From the NCBI GenBank assembly GCA_052161645.1, contig CP197414.1: 64,000 bases of DNA; one strand, 5' to 3'. The position numbers were made by a program, and so were the translations under genes. Position 1 is the first letter of the stretch, and each line of letters starts with the position of its first letter. This document shows, in pieces, positions 53,946 to 62,092 of the stretch. A model generated the notes under the pieces. The model did no database searches, was not told where the DNA came from, and saw only the letters and a program-made list of their open reading frames with translations. This DNA is from Laterigemmans sp052161645 (GTDB lineage: Bacteria; Planctomycetota; Planctomycetia; Pirellulales; Pirellulaceae).

Positions 53946-54446
53946 TCAGCGATCTTGGACTGATAACACTTCATCGAGATTCACTTCGATGGTGGTGCCT
54001 TTTGAAAGCGCAAACGCGGCCGGGAGTTCGGTGAGGATGTTCCCAAACACGATCTTGGCCGCATGGTCAATATATTCTACCTCGAGATCTATCAGGCCGC
54101 TTTCGATATTGGGCATGGCCGTTTTGCCCGTTGGGAAGAATGCCCGGATAGTAATTGTGTCATCTTCCCTGATATCTGACATTTTGATTTCAGGATACGA
54201 GGGAAATGGGCTGGGGTAAAAGCCGGAGCAATTGGCATGTAGTCGGCTGAAAATATGAAACCCCTCCGCAGTCAAGTCGTCGAAGAACGCCTTGTGATTT
54301 CGTGCATCAAATTTCATGGCGATGGTCCGAAGAGCCTTTTGGTCGCAAACGTGGTAATTGACTCCATTGAGTTGGTGCGGATTCCGAAACTTTCGGGAGG
54401 AGGCCCAGGTTAGGCAGGCGTTGGACTCAGTAATCGGAGTAGCCAT
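53946..54446 (-). CDS. Hypothetical protein, no recognised domain
   Basis: A 166-aa soluble protein, mixed alpha/beta (KFDARNHKAFFDDLTAEGFHIFSRLHAN; DIREDDTITIRAFFPTGK; LIDLEVEYIDHAAKIVFGNILTELPAAFALSKGTTIEVNLDEVL). I use the ATG at 54446, with AGG seven bases upstream; an internal ATG at 54317 is the other option because the conserved-looking part begins there. No signal peptide. It lies next to a mobile-element scar and may be accessory. Confidence 0.55.
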   Translation of the reverse strand: MATPITESNACLTWASSRKFRNPHQLNGVNYHVCDQKALRTIAMKFDARNHKAFFDDLTAEGFHIFSRLHANCSGFYPSPFPSYPEIKMSDIREDDTITIRAFFPTGKTAMPNIESGLIDLEVEYIDHAAKIVFGNILTELPAAFALSKGTTIEVNLDEVLSVQDR

Positions 54447-54644
54447 CAACCTGAAAACTTAGGCTACCTAATTCGCTTTGTAAGAGCAGGAAAAGTTAAC
54501 TTGATGGATGAATTCGACGACACTTTTAAGCTCAGAGACTCGCGAGGCCGGCTCCAAATGAAGGCTTGGCCGTGAGGGGGCGAGGCTGGTAACAATTGCA
54601 TCATCGCTCTCAATACAGGCGGCAAGAACTCGAATTCTGATCTA

Positions 54645-54842
54645 CATTTCGGCAAGCTGGGGCGGACTTGCTAGCGCCTGAATCCGGTTCGCGTCATACT
54701 CCTAAAGCAAGGAGTGATAACAGGCGTAGCTCTCGGGTGTGCCGTGCTTCCTGAGAGAAAAGTCCTCGTAGTCAAGCCTGCCAACAGCTTGCCCCGAAAC
54801 GCGGAATTGATGAGCGTTGACGGTCGGTTTTGGACGCGGCAT
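54645..54842 (-). pseudogene. Tyrosine-recombinase (integrase) N-terminal remnant
   Basis: From ATG at 54842 the frame reads MPRPKPTVNAHQFRVSGQA, then VGRLDYEDFSLRKHGTPESYACYHSLL, a stop, and in the same frame EYDANRIQ. This order (RPK start, ASGQA-like turn, LG-x-HGT-x-S, YHSLL-x-EYDAN) is what I know from the arm-binding region of planctomycete tyrosine recombinases. The in-frame TAG and lack of any catalytic domain make it a fragment. It lies 119 bp beyond the 3' end of tRNA-Val, as expected for an old integration at that gene. Confidence 0.5.
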
Positions 54843-54960
54843 TGCGGTAGCTCCAAACGTTTCGCGGTAAGTGACTACTGCGAAACTCATTCAGAATTGA
54901 CCGGCACGCCGATCCTGAAGATAACGCTAAGTCCCATCTCCGTAAGGACTTAGGTAAAAG

Positions 54961-55034
54961 TGGGCGATACAGAACTCGAATCTGTGACCTCTGCCGTGTG
55001 AAGGCAGCGCTCTAACCAACTGAGCTAATCGCCC
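54961..55034 (-). tRNA. tRNA-Val (anticodon CAC)
   Basis: The minus strand folds into a full cloverleaf: acceptor GGGCGAT/ATCGCCC, D-arm GCTC/GAGC, anticodon stem CTGCC/GGCAG with loop TTCACAC (anticodon CAC, reads GUG), T-stem ACAGA/TCTGT with loop TTCGAGT, and discriminator A. The CCA end is not encoded. All stems are fully paired. Confidence 0.96.
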
Positions 55035-55473
55035 TTAACGCTCATTCGCGTGTCTATTCCGCAAAAGAGTGCTTCGATCCGAGATGCAAAAGCACTTTTA
55101 GCGAATCGTTGCCGCCACTCAAAGTACACATCTTAATGACTATCGAATGAACCAACAAGCGCCTACGCAAACCACGATCGGAAAGTCGGCTAGGTTGACT
55201 TTGGCACCAGGAAATAAGCTATTTCTCCGTTAGCCACAGGGAAAAAACGCCCCCCACTCGTGATGAACGAATCTATACCAACGGGTATACATTTGTTCGT
55301 TTGCAGGTGGTGGCGGCTGTTCTTCCGTTTGGTGCGGGATGCCGCGGCCCATTTTGTCGTTTGCGTGCGGCGCTGACTTGCTTTTGGCGGACGGGCTGTG
55401 ATCTAGTCCGTTTGCCGTGCTGACTTCGTCGCCTTTCGCTGCCGGTAGCATTCACTGCGCCGCTTGGTCAGCA
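55035..55473. other. 439-bp region without an assured gene
   Basis: Lies between tRNA-Val and the DUF1559 gene. Two short minus-strand frames cross it (55230-55451, 73 codons; 55273-55455, 60 codons), the first starting 23 bp after the DUF1559 stop and so possibly co-transcribed. Their composition (His, Lys, Pro, Arg-rich, no hydrophobic core) does not convince me. No RNA or repeat seen. Confidence 0.4.
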
Positions 55474-56535
55474 TTACCACTGCGTACTGCTGATGACTTC
55501 CGCACCATTGCGAGTGGCGACGGCTCGCCAAACGGCTAAATCAATCGTTTCGGCCACGAATCGCACCGAACCGTCGAGCAGTGTCGCTTGCACGCCAGCT
55601 GTGTGATTGCTGCGGGCCGCCTTAAAGCCACCCGCGACCCAAAAGTAGCAGTCATAACGCTCGGAGTTGGGGGCAAAAAAGTGGTTGTAGGCGGTGTTCT
55701 CGTATGCTTGTCCGGCCCACAGCCTGCCACGACTGGCGACAAAGCGATTCACGGCAGCCGGTACAGGGTTGCTGCAATTGTTGGCATTGGCCATCGGTGG
55801 CGGAACGACTAAGGCCATGTAGAACTGCGGATCGGGAGTCTGACTGCTTGGTACGTCGCCGCCGCCAAACCCCAGCAAACTTTCGGAAACGGCAACCGTG
55901 TTGGAGAGGCCATCGGTGACCGCGGCGAGGCGACGCCAGATTTGGTTGCTAAACGGACCATCGGCCCTCAAGTCCATTTGCCCATCATCGCTGGGGTCTC
56001 CAGGATCGTTGATGCCGGAGCCAAAGTTGGCAACATAGTTGGTTGGGGCTGGGCCAATCTCCCCGCTGCCGTCGGCGATCGGGGCAGCTCGATCACTGGG
56101 GCAAAGATAGGTGGGGATCACAGTGGCGATGATGGCTTGATGCTCGGGACGGGGCGGCACACCACCGCCCGGCGGATAGAGCGTTAGGCTGAGATTCAAA
56201 TTGCTGTAGGTGTTGCCCTGCTCTAGATAAGGCAGGAGGCCAGCCAAATAGCTCCAGCGAAAAGTCGTGTTCTGAATCGGATCGACCAGTCCGTTCCAGC
56301 CGATTGGAAGACGGCGATTGGTCGATTCGTAATTGTGAATGGAAAGCCCGATTTGTTTCAGGTTATTGCTGCAACTCATTCGCCGAGCGGCTTCACGTGC
56401 TGCTTGAACAGCCGGCAAAAGCAGCCCCACAAGAATACCTATAATCGCAATCACAACCAGTAGCTCTACCAAGGTAAATGCTGGTCGGACATGCTGCTGA
56501 TGTCTAATGCTTTGACAATTTTTTTGATGTATCAT
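55474..56535 (-). CDS. DUF1559 domain protein with type IV pilin-like N-terminus
   Basis: A 353-aa protein of the family greatly expanded in planctomycetes. The N-terminus has a prepilin peptidase site and hydrophobic helix: RPAFTLVELLVVIAIIGILVG, followed by LLPAVQAAREAARRMSCSNNLKQIGLSIHNYE, then DUF1559 with IPTYLCPSD and a C-terminal block HTAGVQATLLDGSVRFVAETID, the H-x-DG region of the family. Processing and assembly into a pseudopilus-like or wall structure is inferred. It has no pilus genes around it, which is normal for these scattered paralogs. Confidence 0.95.
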   Translation of the reverse strand: MIHQKNCQSIRHQQHVRPAFTLVELLVVIAIIGILVGLLLPAVQAAREAARRMSCSNNLKQIGLSIHNYESTNRRLPIGWNGLVDPIQNTTFRWSYLAGLLPYLEQGNTYSNLNLSLTLYPPGGGVPPRPEHQAIIATVIPTYLCPSDRAAPIADGSGEIGPAPTNYVANFGSGINDPGDPSDDGQMDLRADGPFSNQIWRRLAAVTDGLSNTVAVSESLLGFGGGDVPSSQTPDPQFYMALVVPPPMANANNCSNPVPAAVNRFVASRGRLWAGQAYENTAYNHFFAPNSERYDCYFWVAGGFKAARSNHTAGVQATLLDGSVRFVAETIDLAVWRAVATRNGAEVISSTQW

Positions 56536-56863
56536 TTTTGTATAAGTGTGCTTGATATGTTGCGGGAGTTTGTTGTGTTATGCATGGAGGGTGGATGCGC
56601 AACATGAGCGCGACCGCACCCAATGAAGATTTGTGGCGGATATTGCTAACCGTTATTAGGATGTTTTCCGGCGCTAGGTCGCCTCCACGCCAACGGGACG
56701 CACACTGCGTTGTTGTGAGGAACGAGCTGTCGTCCCGAAAGACGTGGAAGCGGTGCTAGAACGCGACGGGATCAGGCTCCGCTCAGCTTGAAGCGGAGGC
56801 TTGACCTCGGGCAGAAAAACATCATTGAGGTTTTGCGAAAGAAGATCGCCGCAAAAAATTACC
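56536..56863. other. Intergenic region upstream of the DUF1559 gene
   Basis: 328 bp that must hold the DUF1559 promoter on the minus strand. A minus-strand frame (56674-56913) overlaps the end of the Cys-rich gene in another phase; it may be a frameshifted continuation of it or noise. Nothing else is visible. Confidence 0.4.
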
Positions 56864-57457
56864 CTAGGGGATTGGCGGGTCGGGGCGATGGCGGCAAGAG
56901 CTGGCTTGTTCATCGGAAATGAGCAGCCAGTAAAGGGAAATGCAGCAACTCAGCATGCTGCGAGTTGGGATGGGGACAATGGTTTCAGTAAGCTTCTCCC
57001 ACATATACTGAATGCCTTGGCACTCGGCGGCTTTCCAGATCAGCACGATTTTAGCGTCCCGGTTGTCCCCTGGAGGTGGCTCGTTGCTGGACGATGCGGG
57101 ACGATTTTCACAGCAAGACGGCTGACTCGCAGTTGCCTTTTTCGAGCCAGCTTTCACCCGGGCAAGGAGACTTTTCGGAGGAATAACTCCCTGCTGTTGT
57201 GCCCATTGCAATTTTTCACCGTCAGTATGACAACAACATTTTTCCCAACAGTGTGCCGCCGACGAGCAACTGCAAGCGCAGGATTCACAAGGAAACCGTT
57301 CACCCTGCTTGCCAACAGCTGAATAACCGGAGACCCGCGGGCGGCCCGGGACCAGGGCGATTCCGGTTAGCGAATAAAGCATCATCAGCAAGAGCATCCA
57401 AGAGATGCATCGCTGGAGCTTTGGTCGACGATGAAATAGTTGGAAAATATTAGTCAA
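56864..57457 (-). CDS. Cysteine-rich exported hypothetical protein
   Basis: A 197-aa protein. Residues 18-38 form a hydrophobic export signal (ISWMLLLMMLYSLTGIALV). A dense cysteine cluster follows: FPCESCACSCSSAAHCWEKCCCHTDGEKLQWAQ at about 54-86, with more Cys at 117-118 and later. The cluster with its C-W-x-x-C-C-C centre resembles small exported planctomycete proteins of unknown role, perhaps metal-binding. Near the C-terminus the sequence may shift frame, because the alternative phase continues for another 60 codons. It is downstream of no obvious partner; the GntP gene precedes it on the same strand, 173 bp away. Confidence 0.65.
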   Translation of the reverse strand: MTNIFQLFHRRPKLQRCISWMLLLMMLYSLTGIALVPGRPRVSGYSAVGKQGERFPCESCACSCSSAAHCWEKCCCHTDGEKLQWAQQQGVIPPKSLLARVKAGSKKATASQPSCCENRPASSSNEPPPGDNRDAKIVLIWKAAECQGIQYMWEKLTETIVPIPTRSMLSCCISLYWLLISDEQASSCRHRPDPPIP

Positions 57458-57630
57458 AGCAGTCGCGTGATTTAAACGTGAACCGCTCGTCCCTCACCCG
57501 GTTTAGTATGCCTGCGATGGCTGGGCATTTCAAGGAGCTCAGATTTGCTGCGCACAATTGTCACACGCATTCAGAAAATGCTTAGTCTTTGCGACCCGCG
57601 GTTTATCAGCTGCTATCTGTTGCCGAAGTG

Positions 57631-59097
57631 TTAGCGGAAGGGGAAAAGCCAAGCGGCGAGCATCGTCCAGAGGAGCGTGCTGAGCCCCATCGCGATCGTT
57701 AGCGGCGTGACAGTTCGCAAGCCTTCGCCCTCGGTCATTCCGCTCATCTTGCACATCAGCCAAAAGCCACTGTCGGTCATCCATGAGATTGGCTTCGAGC
57801 CGCCACCGATTGCCAGGGCCAAGTAGACAGGATGGAAGGCTAGTGTTTCGCTGGTCGCCAAGCCTTGAAGAATTCCGGCTGCGGTGATCATGGCGACGGT
57901 GGCGGAACCTTGGAGCGTGCGAATTGCGGTGGTGACAAGGAAAGCGATCGGCAGGACCATCAGACCCGTCGAAGCGTTGTCCAAGTTGGCAATCGATTCG
58001 GCAATGCCGGCTTGACCCAGCATCGCTCCGAAAGCCCCGCCGGCGGAGGTAATTAAAATGATGACTCCGCCGCTGGAAATGGCTTCGGCAACAACTTGGC
58101 GACGATCTGAGTCGCGGGGGGCATATCGCAAGAGCCACAAAGCGCAGGCGGCCGAGATCCCCAACGCTACATTTTTATTCCCCACGATGGCGATGAATTC
58201 CATCCATTCGCTGCTCTCCAGCAGCGTCATTCTGGCTTCGCCCGCTTGGCGTTGCCAAAGCGCCGTGACGGTACCGAGGGCGATCAACGCAATGGGCAAC
58301 AAGATTGGTAGCAACGCCAACAGCAGAGGCGGGCCAGGCGGTTGTCGTGATACGGCGGTTTGGCTAGCTCGATCTTCAACAACTTCGAGACTGCCATCAT
58401 CTAAATCACGCAGGGGAACGACGATGAGTCGATTGATGAGCCACGCGGAGGCGAGTGAGAGTGTGCTGGAGAGACCGCCAATGGTGAGGCCAGCGACCAT
58501 TAGCATGAACAGGTCGATTCCTAAAATCTCCGCCACTTGAAGTGGGCCCGGCGTCGGTGGAACTAACGAATGGGCGATCGAACCACCGGCCATGATTGCG
58601 AGAATATACAGCACGTAATCTTTGCCGGTGCGGCGACGCAGCGAACGAGCCAGGGGGACCATCAAGTAGAAGACGGTATCGAAGAAAACGGGAATGCCCA
58701 GCACGAAAGAGCTGCCCGCCAGTGCGATCGGTGCTTGACGCTCTCCAACCCACTGCAGGCTGCGGTCAACGATTACTTTCGCTCCCCCGCTCTCCAGCAG
58801 GCAAGCGCCGATGACGCTGGCCAGAGCGATCAGTATCCCCACGCTGCCTGCGGTGCGACCGAAAGCGGCAGCCAACCTTTGCGGGCCGGTTTGTTCGACA
58901 AAGGCGTTTACTTCGTCGGCGTCCAGCTTGTTCTGTTTGACCAGCGACTCGGCGTGCGTTCGCAGATTTGGCTCGGCGGTTCCCAACGCCACAATCAGTC
59001 CGGCCAAAATCAAGGCCAGGAAGGGGTGTAGCCGCAGCCACAAAATGCCAACCAAAACGGTGGCGACGGCCAAAATCAACAATAGCCAAATATTCAA
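57631..59097 (-). CDS. GntP family gluconate/sugar-acid:H+ symporter
   Basis: A permease of about 488 aa with 12 or more hydrophobic segments, importing gluconate or a related hydroxy-acid with protons. Family features: FLALILAGLIVAL near the start, the block IPVFFDTVFYLMVPLARSL, HSLVPPTPGP and the ending ISWMTDSGFWLMCKMSGMTEGE. I place the start at the TTG of 59097, reading MNIWLLLILAV, since GGAG lies eight bases upstream; an earlier TTG at 59127 would add ten atypical residues. No gluconate kinase or dehydratase gene is nearby, so the substrate is open. Confidence 0.9.
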   Translation of the reverse strand: MNIWLLLILAVATVLVGILWLRLHPFLALILAGLIVALGTAEPNLRTHAESLVKQNKLDADEVNAFVEQTGPQRLAAAFGRTAGSVGILIALASVIGACLLESGGAKVIVDRSLQWVGERQAPIALAGSSFVLGIPVFFDTVFYLMVPLARSLRRRTGKDYVLYILAIMAGGSIAHSLVPPTPGPLQVAEILGIDLFMLMVAGLTIGGLSSTLSLASAWLINRLIVVPLRDLDDGSLEVVEDRASQTAVSRQPPGPPLLLALLPILLPIALIALGTVTALWQRQAGEARMTLLESSEWMEFIAIVGNKNVALGISAACALWLLRYAPRDSDRRQVVAEAISSGGVIILITSAGGAFGAMLGQAGIAESIANLDNASTGLMVLPIAFLVTTAIRTLQGSATVAMITAAGILQGLATSETLAFHPVYLALAIGGGSKPISWMTDSGFWLMCKMSGMTEGEGLRTVTPLTIAMGLSTLLWTMLAAWLFPFR

Positions 59098-59497
59098 ATG
59101 AGTCGCTCCACTGAGTCGCAGCACCAAATTATCATTTTGCTAAGCACCTCGACATAAGGCATTTGGTTATATCAGCCGTTGAGCACTGGCTCACGGTTCC
59201 ACGGAACCGGACGCTGGCGGAACCGGACGCTGGCGGTGCCGGCTGATTTCGTCTTGTTTAATGACTTATGCGGAGGTGCTTAGCGCCGCAGCGTCGGAAT
59301 CACGCCGAGTACCAACGTACATTTTCCGTTTAATGCTTAGCACTGTGGCAATTAAGATAACTGGGAATATCGTTCGATTGGGAGGAGTCAAGGATTTTTC
59401 CAACGCGATGGTCATTGGCCGCCGATGGAGAACGATACGGAATTGGCGCGCATGCAGCTTACCAAAGCCAACTTTATTCGAGTTTGGGATACCTCCT
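59098..59497. other. Divergent intergenic region with a 16-bp tandem duplication
   Basis: 400 bp between gntP (minus) and the beta-helix gene (plus). CGGAACCGGACGCTGG is repeated head-to-tail at 59202-59217 and 59218-59233. The plus-strand frame of the beta-helix gene is open back to 59261, but the signal peptide begins at 59498, so the upstream part is taken as leader. Confidence 0.5.
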
Positions 59498-60433
59498 ATG
59501 TCACTGCGTCTCATGATATTTACGCTCTCTCTGGCCGCTTTGTGCAATCTTGCCGGTTTGTCTGCAGTCAGTACGGCGCGCGACTTGATCGTCGACAACG
59601 TAGCTGGCAGTGATTCTCAGAATGATCGTGGGCAAATTGCTGGGCCGATCACCAGCGGGCCTTACCGGACAATTAATCGCGCTTTATTGGCAGCCTTGCC
59701 GGGTGACCGCATTATTCTCACTAAAACCGGCGAACCTTACCGCGAGTGTGTTTCCTTGGTGGGCTGGAAACACAGCGGAAGTCCAGCGCGTCCGTTTGAA
59801 ATCGTCGGCAATGGGGCCACGCTTGATGGCTCGGTGACACCCGCGGCAAATCGCTGGCGTTACCAAGGCAACGATGTCTGGGAATTGATGCATTCGCCGG
59901 CCGGCTATGGATTGTTCGCCGTTGATGGTCGCGGGCTGGCTCGGCAACCGGTTGCCGATGGAGATTTGTCGCAGCTAAGCCCGCTGACGTGGACGCGGAT
60001 CGGACCACGTATGTATTTAAAAACAGCTGAAAATTTGGGACCAGCCGATTACGCCTTGACGGTCACCGAGCAAACAACAGGGTTGACGCTGTACGACGTG
60101 CAGCATGTGATGATTCGCGACTTGGTGGTGCGAGGTTATCGGCTCGATGGGATTAACATTCACGATCGCTGTGAAGAGATCGGGATTCTCGATGTCAGCT
60201 GCCGGCAAAACGGGCGGGCCGGGATTACCGTTGCTGGTGCTAGCCAAGCAACGATCGGAGCAACCTTGGCGGATCAGAATGGGCAGGCTCAACTGCGTGT
60301 GGAAGGACGAGCGATCGCTTATTTGGGCAATGTTGATTTCGCCGCCGGCATGGGAGTGGCCACTTTGGTGGAGGACGCTGGCCGGATTGAAAAGCTGGCT
60401 GCCAAGGGTGCGGGGGTAACGGTCGGCGAGTAG
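59498..60433 (+). CDS. Exported right-handed beta-helix protein (NosD/pectate-lyase-like fold)
   Basis: From the ATG at 59498 the product is 311 aa with a clear signal peptide (MSLRLMIFTLSLAALCNLAGLSAVSTA). The mature part starts with DLIVDNVAGSDSQND, PYRTINRALLAALPGDRIIL and ECVSLVGWKHSGSPARPFEIVGNGATLDGS, the usual opening of parallel beta-helix carbohydrate-active or surface proteins, then coils such as VMIRDLVVRGYRLDGINI and IGILDVSCRQNGRAGITVAGAS. No catalytic set can be assigned. Presumably periplasmic or surface. The frame extends upstream to 59261 without a signal, so that start is unlikely. Confidence 0.78.
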   Translation: MSLRLMIFTLSLAALCNLAGLSAVSTARDLIVDNVAGSDSQNDRGQIAGPITSGPYRTINRALLAALPGDRIILTKTGEPYRECVSLVGWKHSGSPARPFEIVGNGATLDGSVTPAANRWRYQGNDVWELMHSPAGYGLFAVDGRGLARQPVADGDLSQLSPLTWTRIGPRMYLKTAENLGPADYALTVTEQTTGLTLYDVQHVMIRDLVVRGYRLDGINIHDRCEEIGILDVSCRQNGRAGITVAGASQATIGATLADQNGQAQLRVEGRAIAYLGNVDFAAGMGVATLVEDAGRIEKLAAKGAGVTVGE

Positions 60434-60492
60434 CCGTCGGCTCACCCGCTGATTTACCATTGCTAGGCGATCGGTGCGCGGACGACTGGAAA

Positions 60493-61605
60493 CTAATTGG
60501 CTGTCGGGTCAGCCGCCGTGTTAGCTGGGTCTGTTTCGTGTGCTGGGGCGGCGTGGCCAAGCGGTTTATCGGTCGAGTCCGGTTTGTCGTTTAAGTCGAG
60601 GGTGCAGGCGGCATCAAGTTGGCGAACGGCGTCGACCTCGGCTTGACTGGTCCAGTAGAACACGATCCCCGCAGCCGCCAAGATGAGCTTGACGATCTCA
60701 AACGTGAGCGCAACCAACGTCCCCGAAGCGGCGGTGGGAACGGGGGGGACTAGTTGGTAGAGCCAAGCGATCGTCGCTTCTAAAACTCCTAAGCCGGCTG
60801 GCGTCAGCGGCAGTGCGGCTGCCAACATGCCAACCGGCACAATGATTAAGTGCTCAGTAAAGGTCGGTGGGGTGGAGTACAATCCGCGGGCGATCAAATA
60901 CATGCTGATTGATAACAGCAGATGAACTCCCACGCTTAGCAGTGCTGAGATCAGCAATTGCCAAGGGTGTGTGTGAAACATTCGCAGCGGGTCGGCGACG
61001 CGATGAATGATTTTACCGAACCAACGGTTTGCATCGACGCGTCTCAAGAGTCGGTCGATCCAGCGGCCCCCCAGCACGACGACGGCAATGGCAAGCGTGC
61101 CGGCAACAGCCAGCACACCCGCGCCAAGCGAGAGCCGATGGAAGTCTTCCGAGACGGTCGCGGGCGGGAACAGCACCATGGCCGAGATCACCACCAGCAA
61201 CAACCCGTACAGTCCCATGGCGCGATCGACCACGACTGAGGCGACCGCTTCCAGTCGCAAGCCGGGGGTTTTGCGAGCCAAAAAGATGGCTTTGAACAAA
61301 TCGCCTCCGACGCTGCCGGCCGATACGAAGCTGAGAAAGAAACCGATGGCACCAAGTCGAAAAGCGGCTAGGTAACCGAGTGCGATGCCTTGGCTGCGCA
61401 CCAGCACGGCCCAGCGAACGAACGACAAAAAGACTGCGGCGCAGGCCAGCAGCAAGGCGCTGGCTAGTAGGGCGTAGTTCTTGGGCTGCGTTTTCAAGGC
61501 ATCCCATTGGTCGGGTTCGATACGAGACAGCAGCCAGCCCAAGATCACAGCCGGGACTGCGAATTTCAGTGCATTGACGGTGATAGCCCGAACGCGTGAT
61601 GTCAT
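60493..61605 (-). CDS. Flippase-like integral membrane protein (lysylphosphatidylglycerol synthase TM/UPF0104 family)
   Basis: A 370-aa protein with about eight hydrophobic segments. Family features: FAVPAVILGWLLSRI at the start, FRLGAIGFFLSFVSAGSVGGDLFKA, with the GGD motif typical of AglD2/LPG-flippase-like proteins, AVASVVVDRAMGLYGL, and the block MLAAALPLTPAGLGVLEATIAWLY with the conserved P-x-x-P-x-G-x-G pattern. The last 45 residues are a soluble tail. Likely moves lipid-linked sugars or lipids across the inner membrane; substrate unknown. Stands alone. Confidence 0.88.
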   Translation of the reverse strand: MTSRVRAITVNALKFAVPAVILGWLLSRIEPDQWDALKTQPKNYALLASALLLACAAVFLSFVRWAVLVRSQGIALGYLAAFRLGAIGFFLSFVSAGSVGGDLFKAIFLARKTPGLRLEAVASVVVDRAMGLYGLLLVVISAMVLFPPATVSEDFHRLSLGAGVLAVAGTLAIAVVVLGGRWIDRLLRRVDANRWFGKIIHRVADPLRMFHTHPWQLLISALLSVGVHLLLSISMYLIARGLYSTPPTFTEHLIIVPVGMLAAALPLTPAGLGVLEATIAWLYQLVPPVPTAASGTLVALTFEIVKLILAAAGIVFYWTSQAEVDAVRQLDAACTLDLNDKPDSTDKPLGHAAPAHETDPANTAADPTAN

Positions 61606-61781
61606 GTTGGACAGAATAGCCTAGAAGAAGGTGCGGAAAAACCAGCTAACCGGCCAGATTCCGGATGGGAACTCAAAATCGGCCATTGACTCCGGCAGAA
61701 CAGTGTTGTAATTTTTCACGCACTCAGGGGACGCGATGTCAAAATCGCGGCCCACGCTGTGCCGCACAACGGCCACAACCT

Positions 61782-61854
<73 letters not shown>

Positions 61855-61864
61855 CTCAAAAAAC

Positions 61865-61901
61865 AAAAGCCGCGGATCAATCGTGATCGGCGGCTTTTTT
61901 T
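61865..61901 (+). terminator. Factor-independent terminator after tRNA-Ala
   Basis: AGCCGC (61868-61873) pairs with GCGGCT (61890-61895), with GATC/GATC extending the inner stem, and is followed by TTTTTTT. It lies 13 bp after the tRNA, so the tRNA is transcribed alone. Confidence 0.88.
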
Positions 61902-62092
61902 ATGTGCTTTTCGGTGTCACTCGCTGGTCTCAAAAAAGTTCAATCAGTTAACGAAATCTGAGGTGGGAATTCGTAAGTGGCTTTCAATCAATGACTTGCG
62001 GGGTTTCACTATCCTTGCCTCGGGCGAAAGATTGATTCGAGTCGGTGTCGGGGACGCTGTCAGATCGATGGATTGACGCGGTGGATACGTGA

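Noticed and set aside
55230..55451. 73-codon frame downstream of the DUF1559 gene
   Set aside because: Position would suit a co-transcribed small gene, but composition and lack of a ribosome site make it unconvincing; noted only in the region entry.
59261..59497. N-terminal extension of the beta-helix protein
   Set aside because: A complete signal peptide starts at 59498, so the upstream codons would mask export.
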